A program made the translations under genes and the position numbers. A stretch of 64,000 nt of DNA, taken from Motacilla alba alba (taxonomy: Eukaryota > Chordata > Aves > Passeriformes > Motacillidae). Under the pieces are notes generated by a model. The model was not told the DNA's origin, ran no database searches, and saw nothing but the letters and a program-made list of their open reading frames with translations. Shown here piece after piece: positions 37,104 through 49,684 of this stretch. The stretch covers positions 69,377,666 to 69,441,665 of the forward strand of contig NC_052018.1 of the NCBI RefSeq assembly GCF_015832195.1, given 5' to 3'. The first letter of the stretch is position 1; the number at the start of each line of letters is the position of its first letter.

Positions 37104-38861
37104 CACAGAACAGCTCTTAGACAGGGAGTGCATGAGTAGGCTGGGGGTCTTCATTCTGGAGGAGGAATTACATAGTGGGAGAGACAGGGTAGGATTTGTA
37201 TGTCCCAATACAAAAATTAGGGCCATCAAATTAAGGTGGAAGCCAGACTGAAAACAAACAAAAGTAGGAGAGACCTGAGTCACAAATTCATGGAGTTCCT
37301 TTTTAAGGGATTTTGTGGATGCATAGAGTTTGTATGTGTTAAGGGAAGACTCAACAAATATGAGAAAGACATCTGCTGAGGAAAAACAGTCAAACCATAG
37401 GGAATCCCTTGAGGTGGATGCAGTTGGAGGCTCACTGGAGAAGTATGTGCATGTCTCCTTCTTTTGCTGAATCTCTAAGCTGGCAGGCTACTGGGCTAGG
37501 TGGCCTTGGAGTTTGAGTCAGCAGCCATTCTGACCCACTTCTAGGCATTTGTAAAGATTATATCATGTTGACATGAACTTAACTGTGTAAAAAGATCCAG
37601 CAACAGTTTGTTCTTCTTGGACTTACAAGAATTCCTTTGAGTGAGATAAATCTGTGGGAGATTGCAGTTTTAATTTCATAGCTTATAGTGACAGTTCTGG
37701 GACCTCTGTCCCATTTTGAGTCCCTTGTGTATGTGGCAGCAGCTATAGAGTGAGCATCTGGCTGCCTGCAGGTAGTCAGATGTGTCCTGTTAGCAGGTAG
37801 TCCAAGACTTGGAGGTGGATTTGTATGTGGCTGAGTCAGTGCCAAACACAGCTGGTGGAAGGGCCGGGCACAAAAAGCTGTGTGTGAGTACTTTGTGCAC
37901 AGCCTCAAGGCCTGACACGTGCAGTCTTGCTCATTGCTTGTGTGTGTGAGAGGCTGCTCTGGTTTGCCAGTGGAGTTTGGCTGTCCCTCTTGGATGTGCC
38001 CTAGCACCTATGTATGTAGGTATTTATCTCAGTTTTAGTCAGAGGTGGCTGACTGTGAATCCTCATCTCACTGATGGGTTGCATCTCCCTGAGCCAGTGC
38101 CTATGCATTTGCAGACCAAGAATTTCACTTATGTAAATTCCTTCCCCCAAGCCCCTTCAAGTATTAGACCCATTTTCCTATCAGACTGTGTCAGGGCACT
38201 CAGCTGTAAAGGAATTTATAGGGTGGCCAATATCTGCTGTGGAAATTCTGTCTCTTAGGCTCCATAGCCTCTGGTATAAGAGCTGTGCTCTGTGCTCACA
38301 GCATGTCTTCAGAGTAAGCAGCAGCTTGTAATCCTTGCACAGTAGCAGAGAAGTTCCCAGGAGGGCGGCTGTAATGAAGTGATTACTAAAGCAGTCCTGG
38401 CCAGGCAAAGAGAAATCTGTATGTCTTCCCAAAGGACTTTCACCCAGGCTGTTAGGACATATAAGCATGGAGCAGTTTTTTTGGGTTGGCATCTATGTGT
38501 GAATTAATTCTTGGCTCAGAAATTCTATCAGCTTCTGAAGCATTGGTGGGAAGGTTATGTATGTCCCTATTAGAAGAGACAATAGGTTTCTGAAATTTAA
38601 ATAGTTAAAATATTTATCCAGGAAAAAAGACTCTTCTATCTGTACAGCTGACCTCTGATTTTGGGCAAGCAAAATCTCAGGACTCGTGACATGGAATTAA
38701 AAAACAACAAGCTTAAAAAAACACAGTTACTTTTTAAATACAAAACTGACTTTTGATTCAATTTCTTTTGGAATTAAAATTAAAATATTGTGATCTGGAG
38801 CACGTGTGTGGGAGACAGTTGTATAAACAGTATTTGTGTTATAATTTTCATTTTTTATTAG

Positions 38862-39161
38862 GTTACCACTAATGGAATTATTGCAGTGAATGAACCCTCA
38901 AGTGAAGAAAAATACCTTGGTCAATTCCCAGTGAGTTTTGGGGCTATTGCTCCTTTTATGGCTGACCTGGACACAACAGATGGACGTGGAAATGTGTACT
39001 ACAGAGAAGATTCCTCCTCAGATGTCTTGCAACTTGCATCAGACTATATCAAAAGAGGCTTTCCTGAGACTGATTTTGATCCCAGCAGTGTCGTTATTGT
39101 TACCTGGAAGCTTGTGGCTCCTTTCCAGGAGCCAGGAGAAGATCATGCTTTGGAAGAAAAG
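38862..39161 (+). CDS. NID1: NID1 exon 2: NIDO (G1) domain, first part (residues 70-169)
   Basis: The exon encodes 100 codons beginning VTTNGIIAVNEP. It contains the conserved GAIAPFMADLDTTDGRGN stretch and the following VYYRED of the NIDO domain, an extracellular module found in nidogens and some mucin-like proteins. WKLVAPFQEPG near the end also matches the family. The acceptor is a T-rich run ending TTATTAG and the donor is GTGAAT; both ends are phase 0. No cysteine is present, as in the human exon. Confidence 0.95.
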
Positions 39162-40249
39162 GTGAATGTTAATCTGACCTTTAAGTCATGATGGACACAT
39201 GCTCAGCTAAAGTGTAACACTGTAAGCTTTTGCTTTGAAGGCTTGAAGTTCTGTGTGTTTAATGAATTCTGCAGACCTAAGAATGTATATCATCATTGAA
39301 AAGACTGCAGAAAAATAAGAGTTTCCAGAACTTTTACTTGAGATTTATTTTAATAATGTTTTATTAATTCAAAAGATAATGCTTGAAACTACATCACTGA
39401 TTTAGTTGTGTTTCCTAATGACTCTTACTTTGAATGTTATATGTGTTGTGATAATAACTGAACCAGAATATCCTGACGTCCCTCTGTGAAATGTAATCCT
39501 GCTGGTTTGCATTTTTCAGAAGACTCTTAAGTAATTTTGACATCAAGCTCTGTAAAATCAGATAACTATATGGACTAGTAGGATCTTAAGCCCATTTTGA
39601 ACAGATGATATTGCATTCAGAAAAAGCTCATGTTTTGTAGCTAGTATTGGGTTAAGAAACAGCTAAAGGTTATTTTTATTATTATTCACAAATCACTATC
39701 CTGCAAGGATGTGTAACTTTGTATATTATTATCAAAGTTGATTATAAAGTTTGTATTATAGTTATCAAAGTTGATGAGAACATTACTTAGCACATCTTTT
39801 CATGTCAACATCTAATTTCTTTTGCTGAACTTGGCACAAGCCTTGTGTTTACAGTAACAATACTGCACCCTGATAGCAATGAACAGCTGATGTCTGAGGT
39901 GCTGTCCCAGGGGTTCCTACAGTAGGCAGGAGTGTTCCTGTGGGAAATGACTTGGGCAACATGAAACTTGAACTTCAAACATTCTGTTTACAGAATTTTT
40001 TATTTAGTCTAGCACATCACTTCTGTTATTTTAAGGAAATGAAATCGCATCCTATAGCACTATGGCATTTAAAATTGTTATGCTTTGGGCAGCCTATCTG
40101 ACTATTTCCTACAGACTTAATTTACTTTTGATATTTTTTTCTTTTTAATGAAAATTGTGATTTTAATTTTGCGTTTAAAAAGAAAAAAAACCCAACTATT
40201 TCTTAACTATTTTGATGTGAGTAATGTGTGTTAATTTTTTTTTCCACAG
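39162..40249 (+). other. NID1: NID1 intron 2 (1.1 kb)
   Basis: AT-rich intron with a clear polypyrimidine acceptor (TTTTTTTTTCCACAG). No repeat or other feature was recognised. Confidence 0.9.
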
Positions 40250-40479
40250 AGAAACACATTCCAGGCTGTCTTAGCCTCTTCAGATTCCAGTTCCTATGCT
40301 ATTTTCCTTTATCCAGAAGATAGCTTGCAGTTCTATAGCACATACTCCAAGAATGGCGATGAAAATACTCCTGCTATTGTTGGCTTTAGTCAAGCCTCTG
40401 CAAACTACTACTTTTGGGAAAAGCCAGGATCCTACAATGTCATTGCTGATGATGAAGACAGCATTAGAAACCTGTACAA
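40250..40479 (+). CDS. NID1: NID1 exon 3: NIDO domain, second part (residues 170-246)
   Basis: The exon begins RNTFQAVLASSDSSSYAIFL, nearly identical to the human segment, and ends in NLY plus the first two bases of a lysine codon (phase 2). It completes the beta-rich core of the NIDO domain. The donor is GTATGC, which is weaker than average. Length (230 bases) and phase fit the next exon exactly. Confidence 0.94.
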
Positions 40480-41119
40480 GTATGCTTTTTTCTTTTTTTA
40501 AACTCCTCAAGAAAACATCAGAGTTCCATGGTTTTCTTAATCATAGCATGAATCAATGAGAACTAATAAGATCCCATTAGCCATTGCATGAGAAGTTACA
40601 AGATCTGCCACTGATAAATATCCACCCTGTTGAGGACTTTGGTGTAATTTGTTGAAAGTCCATATTGCCATTGTTACTGGTAGGAATTCCAGTATACTTA
40701 GTTCTTCTATAAGCAGTACCACTTAGACTTCAACTCTTCATAATCTGTCCTGGGCAGGTTGTTCTTGTGTGTTTGTGTTTTTGAAAGAAAGAGTGAACTA
40801 GCAGGAAGGGGAATGAGTTAGAAGGTGGTAAGTGCTAGCAAGATCTCTGTGGCCTTAAAATCTCCTTCTGTTCTCGTCTTCTTTGGAGACAAGAAAGTTA
40901 GAAATTCTCAACAGAGCTCTGGGTGAGGAGAAAAAAAATGTTACCCAAACTGTCAGGATTGTTCTACAGCTGAATAAACTGTACCTGTAGGTAAGTATGT
41001 AATGTAGGTAAGATAATCAGACAGTTTTGTCCTGACGCTTTGCAGTGAAGGATAACGTTGTGCATAGGCGAGAAATACCACACAACTTGCTTTATTTGGC
41101 ATGTGCTTCTCTTTGACAG
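40480..41119 (+). other. NID1: NID1 intron 3 (640 bases)
   Basis: Ordinary intron. The acceptor lies in GACAGAGG, where the first AG must be used to keep frame; using the second would shift it. Confidence 0.9.
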
Positions 41120-41547
41120 AGGCAGCAATGCTGGGAAGCAGGGCGTCTGGGTGTTCGAGATTGGTAGTTCGTCTGACAGTATTGTGTCTGCCAAAATCAG
41201 CAATATTTTGGAGAGCGTAGAGCCCAATGAAGAAGACCAGGAGATGACTTCTAAGCCCTTTATGTCTGACTATGGTTCCACTGAAATAACACAACAGTAT
41301 ATCACAAGTAGCACAGACGGCACTGAAGAGGATCAGCACCTTGTCACATACAGTGTTCCTCAGTTAGCTGCAGAAGACTTTCTGACTTCATACCAAGATG
41401 TAACCGGAACACCTTCAACTGAGTCTTTTTACAATCCTCAAAATTTCCCGACAGCAAAAGCTCCACCTCGCCAGTTTCGGATCCAGCAGTTCCCCCCACA
41501 ACCACCTCAAGTCATAGATGTGGAAGAATTTGATGAAACTGGAATAG
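41120..41547 (+). CDS. NID1: NID1 exon 4: end of NIDO domain and linker (residues 246-389)
   Basis: The first residues, GSNAGKQGVWVFEIGS, match the end of the NIDO domain. The rest is a hydrophilic linker rich in S, T, E, P and Q, ending QVIDVEEFDETGI before EGF1. The linker is the least conserved part of nidogen and is a protease-sensitive hinge. The human linker has an acidic tyrosine cluster with sulfated tyrosines; here I see only scattered tyrosines (SDYGSTE, QQYITSS, VTYSVP). The donor is GTAAGG, phase 1. Confidence 0.94.
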
Positions 41548-42441
41548 GTAAGGTCTTTTGTTTAGCTTCTTCTTACTTGGACAGGCTGCAAAAAAGACAT
41601 GTGAAAGAAATTGAATTACCAAAGAAACAATGTTTCCTTTGCATTAGCTTAATATCTGAAAATCTGGACACATGTCATAAGTTTGTGTGATTTATTGAGG
41701 TGGTTAATTTGGATGTCACCTCAGATGCAGTTTTTGCCAGTCTAGTAAACTAGTTCCCTAGTCAAGCTCACAGACCTTTCTCAGATGTGTTAATGAATAC
41801 TGATGATTTAATAAAGGTAAGGAATAGAAGCTGTCATAACATTTTTTGGCTAGGGTTTCATGGCCTCAAGTCTTAGAAGGGTGGAATTAGCAATTCTAAG
41901 TTCTAATAAAGTGTTTCTAGAAATTTCAGAGTAGTGTGACTGACTGCCCAGATGTTAATTGTTTCTTGAAGCAGCTGTGAGAATTGCTATCTCCATTAAA
42001 TAACAGGGTAAAACAGTTAGGATTATAGGGTGCATCAGTTGCTGCATGGTCCTGGGTACTGTACTGATATGTTTTGTTCTAAAGTTAAAAAGTCCTCTTT
42101 TTGTTTTGTTTCAGAAACAAGGACAAATTAAAATTATGTGTTTAGCTTTGACAGGAATTTTAACTGATCTGTGTTAATATAGATCTGCTGAAGTCCATAG
42201 AATTGAACAGTTTTCTAACTAAATAATTAAACAGCTGAAGCCCTGAGGCTTACTGCAAAATAGGAGAAAGTTGTCTGCATATTGCAAGGTTAGCCAATAT
42301 CAATTGCAATAGTTTGCTTTCCTTAAACAGAAAATGAAAATCTGATCAAGTGAGTCCAGAGATACTTTTAAACTAGCCCAGGGATATGTGAATACCTCAG
42401 TAATTGCATGAAATATAAATGTCTGGTCTTATTTTCCACAG
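41548..42441 (+). other. NID1: NID1 intron 4 (894 bases)
   Basis: Phase-1 intron with donor GTAAGG and acceptor TTTTCCACAG. Nothing else recognised. Confidence 0.9.
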
Positions 42442-42591
42442 TGTTTCGCTACCACACAGATGTCCAAGAGACCTGTGCTAACAACCGTCACCAGTGCTCT
42501 GTTCATGCTATTTGCAAGGATTATCCCAACGGGTTTTGTTGCAGTTGTATTGCTGGTTACAAAGGAAATGGCAGACAGTGTGTAGCAGAAG
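42442..42591 (+). CDS. NID1: NID1 exon 5: EGF-like module 1 (residues 389-439)
   Basis: One EGF module is encoded by one exon with phase 1 at both ends. The cysteines fall at residues 400, 407, 413, 421, 422, 424 and 435. The FCCSC arrangement, with an extra cysteine next to the usual fourth one, is also present in human nidogen-1. The segment CANNRHQCSVHAICKD and GNGRQCVAEG match the family closely. This module separates the linker from the G2 barrel. Confidence 0.96.
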
Positions 42592-43835
42592 GTAACTGGT
42601 TTGAAATTGAGATACATAAGCAACAATTACATATTGAGTTCTTGAATGAGGTGACCTGTATTCAATTCCAAAAATGACCTGATAAAAAATTTTTGAAAGA
42701 CTTATCACTGAGATGTAGGGAAAGGCATTTGAATCAGTGAGCTCTACTTTTTAACATGTTTTTTTGAGTGAAGCAAATTATTTTGGGTGGTCAGTTATAG
42801 GCTTTATGCATTTTAATGTGACTTTCCAGAAAAAATAGACTTCTTCTGTAACTGACATAATTTAAAAGAAAATATAACATCCAGTGGTATTTCCTAGGAT
42901 TAGTCATGAAGTTCCAACGTGTTATAGTCTGATATGGTCTTCACTCTAGAAATGGACAGTTCAAAGTGATGAACAAATTAACTTTGATCGTTGAACCAAA
43001 GAGCATGGCTCCTCTTTGATTCTTAAGCTGCTTTACTAAAGGGTGATCTGCCAGATTTCTGTTAAATACCCATTTAAACTTTGTTCCCGTGTAAAATCCA
43101 TAAAGGAATTTCTTATGTATACACTTGTAATCCTCGTAGTGATTAGGCTCAGAGTACAGATGTGTTTCAACAATTCAAATAGTTTACTGCAAGACTATGT
43201 TTTGTAAACCAGGAAAGCAAAATCTAATACTTTGTATTCAGTTCATAAAATTGGATTTTCCATAGAAAGAAAAGAAGGATCTGATGATAATGAAATTTAA
43301 ACTTCCATGTAGGAAATTATAAACAGGAGAAAATTAGCAATCCAAAATAACTTCTTCTGTATAACACTGACAGTCTTCAAAATGGCCAATAGTTCAGAGC
43401 CAAGAAATGTAATAGATTAGAATAACAGGTAAATTATTCTAATGCCTAATGGCACTAGTCTCATCATAGGGAATAAACAAATTTACATTCAGTGCGTATT
43501 GATATGAAGTGTGATCTTAAGAAGTTTGTCTGCCACTTACTGTCAGATACACTGTAACAGTGTTATGAAGTTGTCTTTGCAGACAGAACTTTCAATGAGG
43601 ATAAAGAGCATCTCTTCAGGCAAATTTGGCCATTTAATCATCCACGTAAGACGCCACACTTGCTTGTGTCTACATAAGCAAGTGAGCACATGGCAATTTC
43701 TTGTCTGAACTCTGAGTATTTGTTTGCCATTTATTTCGGCACTAAGCACTGAACATTGTGAACACTCTGGACATGTTCCTTGGAGAGTATGAGAAAACTG
43801 TTATTTGGTTCTGATACGTTGTATTGATTTGCCAG
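42592..43835 (+). other. NID1: NID1 intron 5 (1.2 kb)
   Basis: Phase-1 intron with donor GTAACT and acceptor GATTTGCCAG. No repeats or other features recognised. Confidence 0.9.
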
Positions 43836-44087
43836 GTTCTCCTCAGAGAGTCAACGGCAAGGTCAGAGGAAGAATCTTTGTAGGAAACAACCCTGTCCCA
43901 GTTGTATTTGAGAACACTGATCTCCACTCCTACGTTGTGATGAACCAAGGGCGTGCCTACACTGCTATCAGCACAATCCCAGAGACTTTGGGGTATTCTT
44001 TACTACCTCTTGCCTCTATTGGAGGTATCATAGGATGGATGTTTGCTGTGGAACAGCAAGGATATAAAAATGGATTCAGTATTACAG
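43836..44087 (+). CDS. NID1: NID1 exon 6: G2 beta-barrel, part 1 (residues 439-523)
   Basis: The exon begins SPQRVNGKVRGRIFVG and contains FENTDLHSYVVMNQGRAYTA and GGIIGWMFAVEQQGYKNGFS, all strongly conserved in the nidogen G2 domain. G2 is an 11-stranded barrel related to green fluorescent protein in fold and binds collagen IV and the perlecan immunoglobulin-3 module. Both ends are phase 1. Confidence 0.96.
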
Positions 44088-45158
44088 GTAACTTCTAAAT
44101 TAAAATAATGTTCGAAATTGCTGTGCTTTCCTCTGTCTTGATAGAAAACAAATCTGTATTTAGAATCAATATAGGGTGAAAATACTCATCTATTCAGAGC
44201 TGCAAAATGTTTTTTTGAAATCAAATTTCTCACCATTTTTCTTGTCTACAATGTACAGACAATGGACCTTTTAATTTACTGTCAGTGTACAACAACAAAG
44301 TGTGTTAGAGAGAAGATTGGCTTGGCCAGTTTCTCTTCAAGAAAGAGATTATTAAAAAGATCTGTTGGGGGGGTTGTTACTAAAGTGTACATAGTTACTA
44401 AAAAAAGCTTCTCCTACATCTTCAAGAGATTTAACTTGTTAAATCTTGTTAATTAACTTTACAGAAACAGCTGCTGCATGACATGCAAATGACTCTGTTA
44501 GCTAGTTTGAGGGCAGCCCCTGCTCACAATTGGAGCTTTTCATAAGAGATTAAGGCCAAATCTGATTGGTTGTGCTGCTGTGAATTCAAGCTGTAGATTC
44601 AATTTGTTCTAGCAGAACACGTGTTTCTTTTGAAAGTTTGATCCTTTACAGACTTGTAATATGAATTTAGTTGAACACAACTTTTTGGTTTGGGATTTTC
44701 TTGGATTTGGTATGTTTGAAGCTTGCTCTGGAATTTACAACATACATTTCATTTGGTTTTGATTTGGGAACAGATGTACTGGATTTTTAATTTTTTTTTT
44801 AACTCTCTCTACTCCTAATGGAAATTTTCTCTAAAATCTCCTTTTAAATGGTAGGATAAGGTCCACTGCTATTAGCTTAGTCAGAACTTCTTTTTAATCT
44901 TATTAAACCCCCACTCCCTCAGGGCAGGGATTTGTGATTTATCATGTGCAGTGCTTAAAAAAATTTGCTTGCAGTATCCAAGTATGTTATATACCTTTGA
45001 AAGTTATTTCACTAGAAACACAAGACATTAGCAATTGTGCTACATCAAAACTTGCAGACAATTGTAATTTATCTTTTATCTGCTAGAAGCAATATTTGGA
45101 ATAGAAGGAATTGGAAACCTCTATTAAGTTTAGTGTTAAACTAACTATCTTTCTTTAG
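44088..45158 (+). other. NID1: NID1 intron 6 (1.1 kb)
   Basis: Phase-1 intron with donor GTAACT and acceptor ATCTTTCTTTAG. Nothing further recognised. Confidence 0.9.
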
Positions 45159-45359
45159 GTGGTGAGTTTACACGGCAAACAGAAGTAACTTTTCTTGGCA
45201 ACAATGAGAAGCTGGTTGTAAAGCAGAAGTTCAGTGGCATTGATGAGCATGGTCACCTCACCATCAGCACAGAAATGGAGGGCAGAATACCTGAGATCCC
45301 ATCTGGGGCATCAGTCCATATAGAACCATACACTGAACTCTATCACACTTCTAGTTCTG
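45159..45359 (+). CDS. NID1: NID1 exon 7: G2 beta-barrel, part 2 (residues 523-590)
   Basis: The exon begins GEFTRQTEVTFLGNNEKLVV. It includes FSGIDEHGHLTIST and ASVHIEPYTELYH, matching the central strands of the G2 barrel. It ends in the serine-rich loop before VITSSS. Both ends are phase 1, donor GTAAGG. Confidence 0.96.
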
Positions 45360-47163
45360 GTAAGGTTCCATAAGAATGAAATTATGAGAAAGTGCACGAA
45401 GCAGAGACTAAGACAATCTGAAAAATATTCTTTTATTACCTTTTTAACAAGTGTATTTAGGACTCTTTGACTTTTAGAAAGTTGTGTCTTACCTCTTAGG
45501 AAGAGGTTTCAAAAGAAGGTGGATTTTGAGTGGGACAATGCAAATATTTCTAATATTTTCATAAAAAAAATACAAGTTTAACTTTCTCCAGACTGGTGTT
45601 TGCAAAACACTCTTGATTTCCCTTTTTGCTGACCTTTTTTTTTATGCTGTTGATGGCAGTGTACAAGGGGTAAAGGTTTTCTTTGTAAGTCCACAGCCCT
45701 TTAGTCCTGTACTAGTGTATAGCTTTTTGTGGTAATATCATTAAGTGAGCTGTGATCTTTGATGCGACTAAACCCATTGATTACCACTATGCAAACTTCA
45801 TTACAATGACTCTGCAAGCATTTATCAGTATTATTTGAGCTGAATTTTAACAACCAACTGGAAATTACCTCTTAATTCCCTTATCAGTGTCCTACATTGT
45901 CTCTTCAGTACTCCTCTCTCTCAATTCCTTTATCACAGATCCTAGGTTTCCTAAGAGAACAATTCTTCATTCACCATTTACAGGGAAATCTTGTTTTGCT
46001 TAATTATTTTGCTTTCCTCTTCTTGGATGAAGTTACGAGTGTTTCAATACAGAAAGTGGAGAAGTGAGGCTGGAGTGTTTCTGCTGGCCAGCCAGCCCAG
46101 CTATCAGAGATGAATACTACAGATGAAGCAGCCTGTGGTGCACCTGCATGCACGTGAATTCTGGAAATACTGCACTTTTCTCCAAGGGTGCACTTTCGGT
46201 TGATAGAGCTAGAAAATGGTGTGGTTACATTGTCACTGCCTTATTTTCACTAATGTCTGAGTTTGGTAGCCAGTGATGAACCTGCTTGTGCTTTGCCTGT
46301 TGTTTTGGACTGGGAGGAGGAGGAGGAAGTGGAAGCAGCAGGAAGCTTCTGCTTTGTGCTGAACAACTTGAGAGTTAGGGCAGTGTCTGCTCTACAGAAC
46401 AGTTGTCTACTTGGCTGAAATGCCATTCCCATGGAGGTAAAGTCAGAGGCTGGAGGCAGGTGTCCTTCAGGCTGGATTTGATTTACCAGGACTCAAACAG
46501 CTGCAAATCTACTGTCCTATGGCGTATCTAATGGACTTAGCAGAACTCCAGCTTTAGCCAGCTGCTGCAAGTGGATTGATATAGGTGTGTTCTGGTGTCC
46601 AGACAAAGGATACTGGTGTTCTGAGGACCTTTCTGTCGGTGGGAGGATCACAAGCCCAGATCTTTTTGAAGAGTTTTGTTCACAATTTTTCCCGGTATAG
46701 AAAACTGTTGTGAAGCATGCAGGAGCTCTCAGACATGTAGCTTCTTCAGAGCTCTGCTAAAATCCAAGGCCAATAGCCTACAATGAACTAAAAAGTGGGT
46801 GTAGTTTGGCTGGTGAGATGACTGTCCTTAGCTTGGAGATCTAAAAAGGAACCTAAAGGAATCTCTGAGTTTGCTGAGTTGAATTTTCCTTTCATTACTT
46901 GGAAATCCACAAAGTAAAGTTAAAATTTTTAAATATGTCAAAATAAATCAAATGACTCATTTCTAAAAGCTGTGATCGCTGAGAACAGAGTAAGTGTACT
47001 CCAGTGCTCGTTCCTTTGCATGGAAATACATCCCCTTTCACAGCTTCTAGCCTTTGAAATTCCAATTTGCACTACACAGACTGCATCCTAAGTCTACAAG
47101 ATAGCATTTGACAGGGTGCTTTCGGTCTCTGTTCTGATCAGTGTGTTTGCTGTCATGTTGCAG
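45360..47163 (+). other. NID1: NID1 intron 7 (1.8 kb)
   Basis: Phase-1 intron with acceptor TGTCATGTTGCAG. A small GGAGGAGGAGGAGGAAG purine run lies near 46312. No mobile element recognised. Confidence 0.9.
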
Positions 47164-47409
47164 TGATCACTTCATCGTCCTCGAGGGAGTACACGGTGAC
47201 AGAGCCAGAAAGGGATGGAGTGGCTTCGACGTACACGGGTGCCTATCAGTGGCGCCAGACCATCTCCTTTGATGAATGCATCCACGATGACTCCCCCCAT
47301 TCTGCTCCTGCCACTCAGCAGCTCTCAGTGGACAGCGTGTTTGTCCTGTACAACAGGGATGAGCAAATCCTGCGATACGCCATGAGCAATTCCATCGGCC
47401 CCATCAGTG
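47164..47409 (+). CDS. NID1: NID1 exon 8: G2 beta-barrel, part 3 (residues 590-672)
   Basis: The exon begins ITSSSSREYTVTEPERDG and includes YQWRQTISFDECIHDD, QQLSVDSVFVLYN and LRYAMSNSIGP, which complete the G2 barrel and lead to EGF2. The donor is GTACGT. Both ends are phase 1, so exons 6-8 form a symmetric block encoding one domain. Confidence 0.96.
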
Positions 47410-48322
47410 GTACGTATCAATTGCAAATTTTGCTTTTTCTCTTTTGTAAGCAATTAAGAGCAGTCATCAATTTTTTTTAGCCTGTCCTAGATGGTTGTTA
47501 ATGAGTTACATGAATTAATTTCATTATTTAGTAGCAGTCCAGATCCACCAGTGAAGGAGAGAAATTGAATTGTTGAAAATTTGTATTTTTGCTTGAGAAA
47601 GAGTATTTAAGTGATGCTGTGTTATTGAAATTTAGTGGGGTTTATGTCTAATTCCTTGAAATACTCTCAATACACCACCTTGAATATATTCACACTTGGA
47701 TGCATAGAGTGTGTTGTTTATCTTTACCTAATTTGTAGTTCCTCTATTAATTTTTTTGGAGGGGACACTGTCAGAGAAGAGAGCAAAAGAGGGGAATGAG
47801 ATTTACCATGGATGAGTTTCTATAATTTATCTTGAAACATAGCATTTTATCTTTGCATTGTAGGCTGCTTTTGAAAGGTATTTTTTTAGATGAGCTGTCC
47901 AAGCTTCCACTAATGTCAGAAAGGAAGCAAAGAGACAATTTGAAAATGCACACCAGACGAGTATAATACCAGGCTGTGCTCACTTCTGTTTGTTACAAAA
48001 TAAAGTTCTGCTAATTAAATGAATAAAGGAATCATGTTTTGAGTCTTGTGTCAGTGACTGGAAAATGAATTTTCTTTCTGTTTTGTTCTTTAGAGAGGTT
48101 TTTGTGTCTGTTTTTAAATTCAGTAGTCCTCTGTAAAAGTAACAAGGAATACAGGTTCTATTAAATACATATGTAAGATATCACCTGCAAGGCCCTTTCT
48201 TCCTGATGCAAAAAACATGTTTCCTTGTTTAATGTGTGTTATGAGCAACCTCCTTCGTGGCCTTAACTGGGTGCTATTACTTGGGCAGAGTCATCAAGGC
48301 TAAATATGGTCTCTCTTGCCAG
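47410..48322 (+). other. NID1: NID1 intron 8 (913 bases)
   Basis: Phase-1 intron with donor GTACGT and acceptor CTCTCTTGCCAG. Nothing else recognised. Confidence 0.9.
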
Positions 48323-48466
48323 ATGGTTCTGCTGATATTAACCGGAATCCTTGCTACACTGGCACTCATAACTGTGACACCAACGCCGTATGCCGTCCGG
48401 GAACTGGGAATCGTTTCTTCTGTGAATGTTCTATTGGCTTCCGTGGGGACGGAAACGTTTGTTATG
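48323..48466 (+). CDS. NID1: NID1 exon 9: EGF-like module 2 (residues 672-720)
   Basis: The module runs from NPCYTGTHNCDTNAVCRPG to CECSIGFRGDGNVCYG, with six cysteines at residues 682, 689, 695, 705, 707 and 718. It contains RGD (residues 712-714, bases 48442-48450), the integrin-recognition tripeptide known from this module of mammalian nidogen-1. Both ends are phase 1. The donor is GTATCA, unusually weak after position +4. Confidence 0.96.
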
Positions 48467-49555
48467 GTATCAAAACACTTCAATACATTGCAAAATGAAA
48501 GCTAATGTAGAATTTATTTCCCTTGGGGTATATTGACCCTCAGAACTAGCCATTGCAGCAAAATGAACTGCCCTAAGAGGCTGATTTTAAGGTTAGATGG
48601 TAGCTGGGCTATGTATCTCAATAATCAAAGTAAGCAAGTTTGACTGTCTTGAAGAGTATGTTTTCATATCTTGCAAAGCATCTTTCCCACCCAGTTCATC
48701 TTTTTATAAAATATGTGGGAATTTAGTTGTGAGAAATTTACTGTAATGCAAGTTCTGGTTAAAATGAGTCAACTAGGTTAAAAGTTCTCAAGGGAGATGA
48801 GAAATAGGAAATGCACATGCAGACAGAGCACAGATATGTGCAATTCGTTGAAATCATCTTTTTCACTATCTACCTTGAAAATCCATTTCTGTTCCAAAAG
48901 ACTCATATTTCCCAGTTCATTCTAGCTCTGTATTCATAGTGTATTTGGTTTTTTGCCTTGCAATCAAATCATAGCACTAATACTTGTTTTCAAGAGGTGA
49001 AAGTGTGTGTTAATGAAATGTGTCATCCCTATTACCTAAAAAAATTTGGGGGGCTTTTAAAACACAAAGCTCAACTCTCCTTCCACTCCAACCCTTTATC
49101 AATTTGCTAATGAAAATGGTGGCATCACTCTGTCCCTTCCAGTCCTCTGATGCTCTGAGTTGGGCAGCAGTGGATTAGAGATGTCTATGGATAATGAAAG
49201 GGGAAGCTTTTCCTAGAGTTCACGCTCCCCTGGTAGTTCTCATTGCTTCTGATCACCTATGGTTGCATTTTCTTTGGCTTCTCTTTCTTCTGCAATTTCC
49301 TGTGGCATCCCCTTATTACTCCATGATAGAACTTCTCCTGGTTTCTTTTCTTCTTTTTGGTGCAGATTAGCTGAGGGCACAGTTACCTCAAAAACCTATT
49401 TTCAGGTTATTAATATCTCTTAAGAGGTATGGTCTATCCAAGGCATGGCCTAAGTACAGAAGACTGCTATTAACCTAGAGTTCCCCACTTTCTGTTTTTC
49501 TGGCATCCATATTAAATGCATTTTTGTAATAACCAAGATCCTATTAATACCCTAG
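48467..49555 (+). other. NID1: NID1 intron 9 (1.1 kb)
   Basis: Phase-1 intron with a weak donor (GTATCA) and a short pyrimidine tract before TACCCTAG. No repeats recognised. Confidence 0.9.
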
Positions 49556-49684
49556 ATATTGATGAGTGTTCAGAGCAGCCAGGGCTGTGTGGCAGCAATG
49601 CAGACTGCAACAACCAGCCGGGAACATACCGCTGTGAGTGTGTTGGGGGATACCAGTTTGCAGCAGATGGGCGGACTTGTGTTG
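49556..49684 (+). CDS. NID1: NID1 exon 10: EGF-like module 3, calcium-binding (residues 720-763)
   Basis: The exon begins [18 protein letters not shown] and continues [18 protein letters not shown]. The DIDEC start and the CxNx(4)YxCxC pattern are the calcium-binding and hydroxylation signatures of cbEGF modules. The module follows EGF2 directly, so the junction should be rigid when calcium is bound. Both ends are phase 1, donor GTGAGT. Confidence 0.96.

Larger units (their letters stand above)
32416..38861 (+). other. NID1: NID1 intron 1 (6.4 kb)
   Basis: The intron has donor GTGAGT and acceptor TTTTTTATTAG. Its first 150 bases are still in the CpG island. It contains two diverged copies of one segment (32948-33073 and 36971-37103) and a perfect palindrome (32928-32950), listed separately. 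Large first introns often hold enhancers, but none can be identified by reading. Confidence 0.9.

Noticed and set aside
41058..41690. 210-codon open frame considered as a stand-alone gene
   Set aside because: It is NID1 exon 4 with intron sequence read through at both ends.
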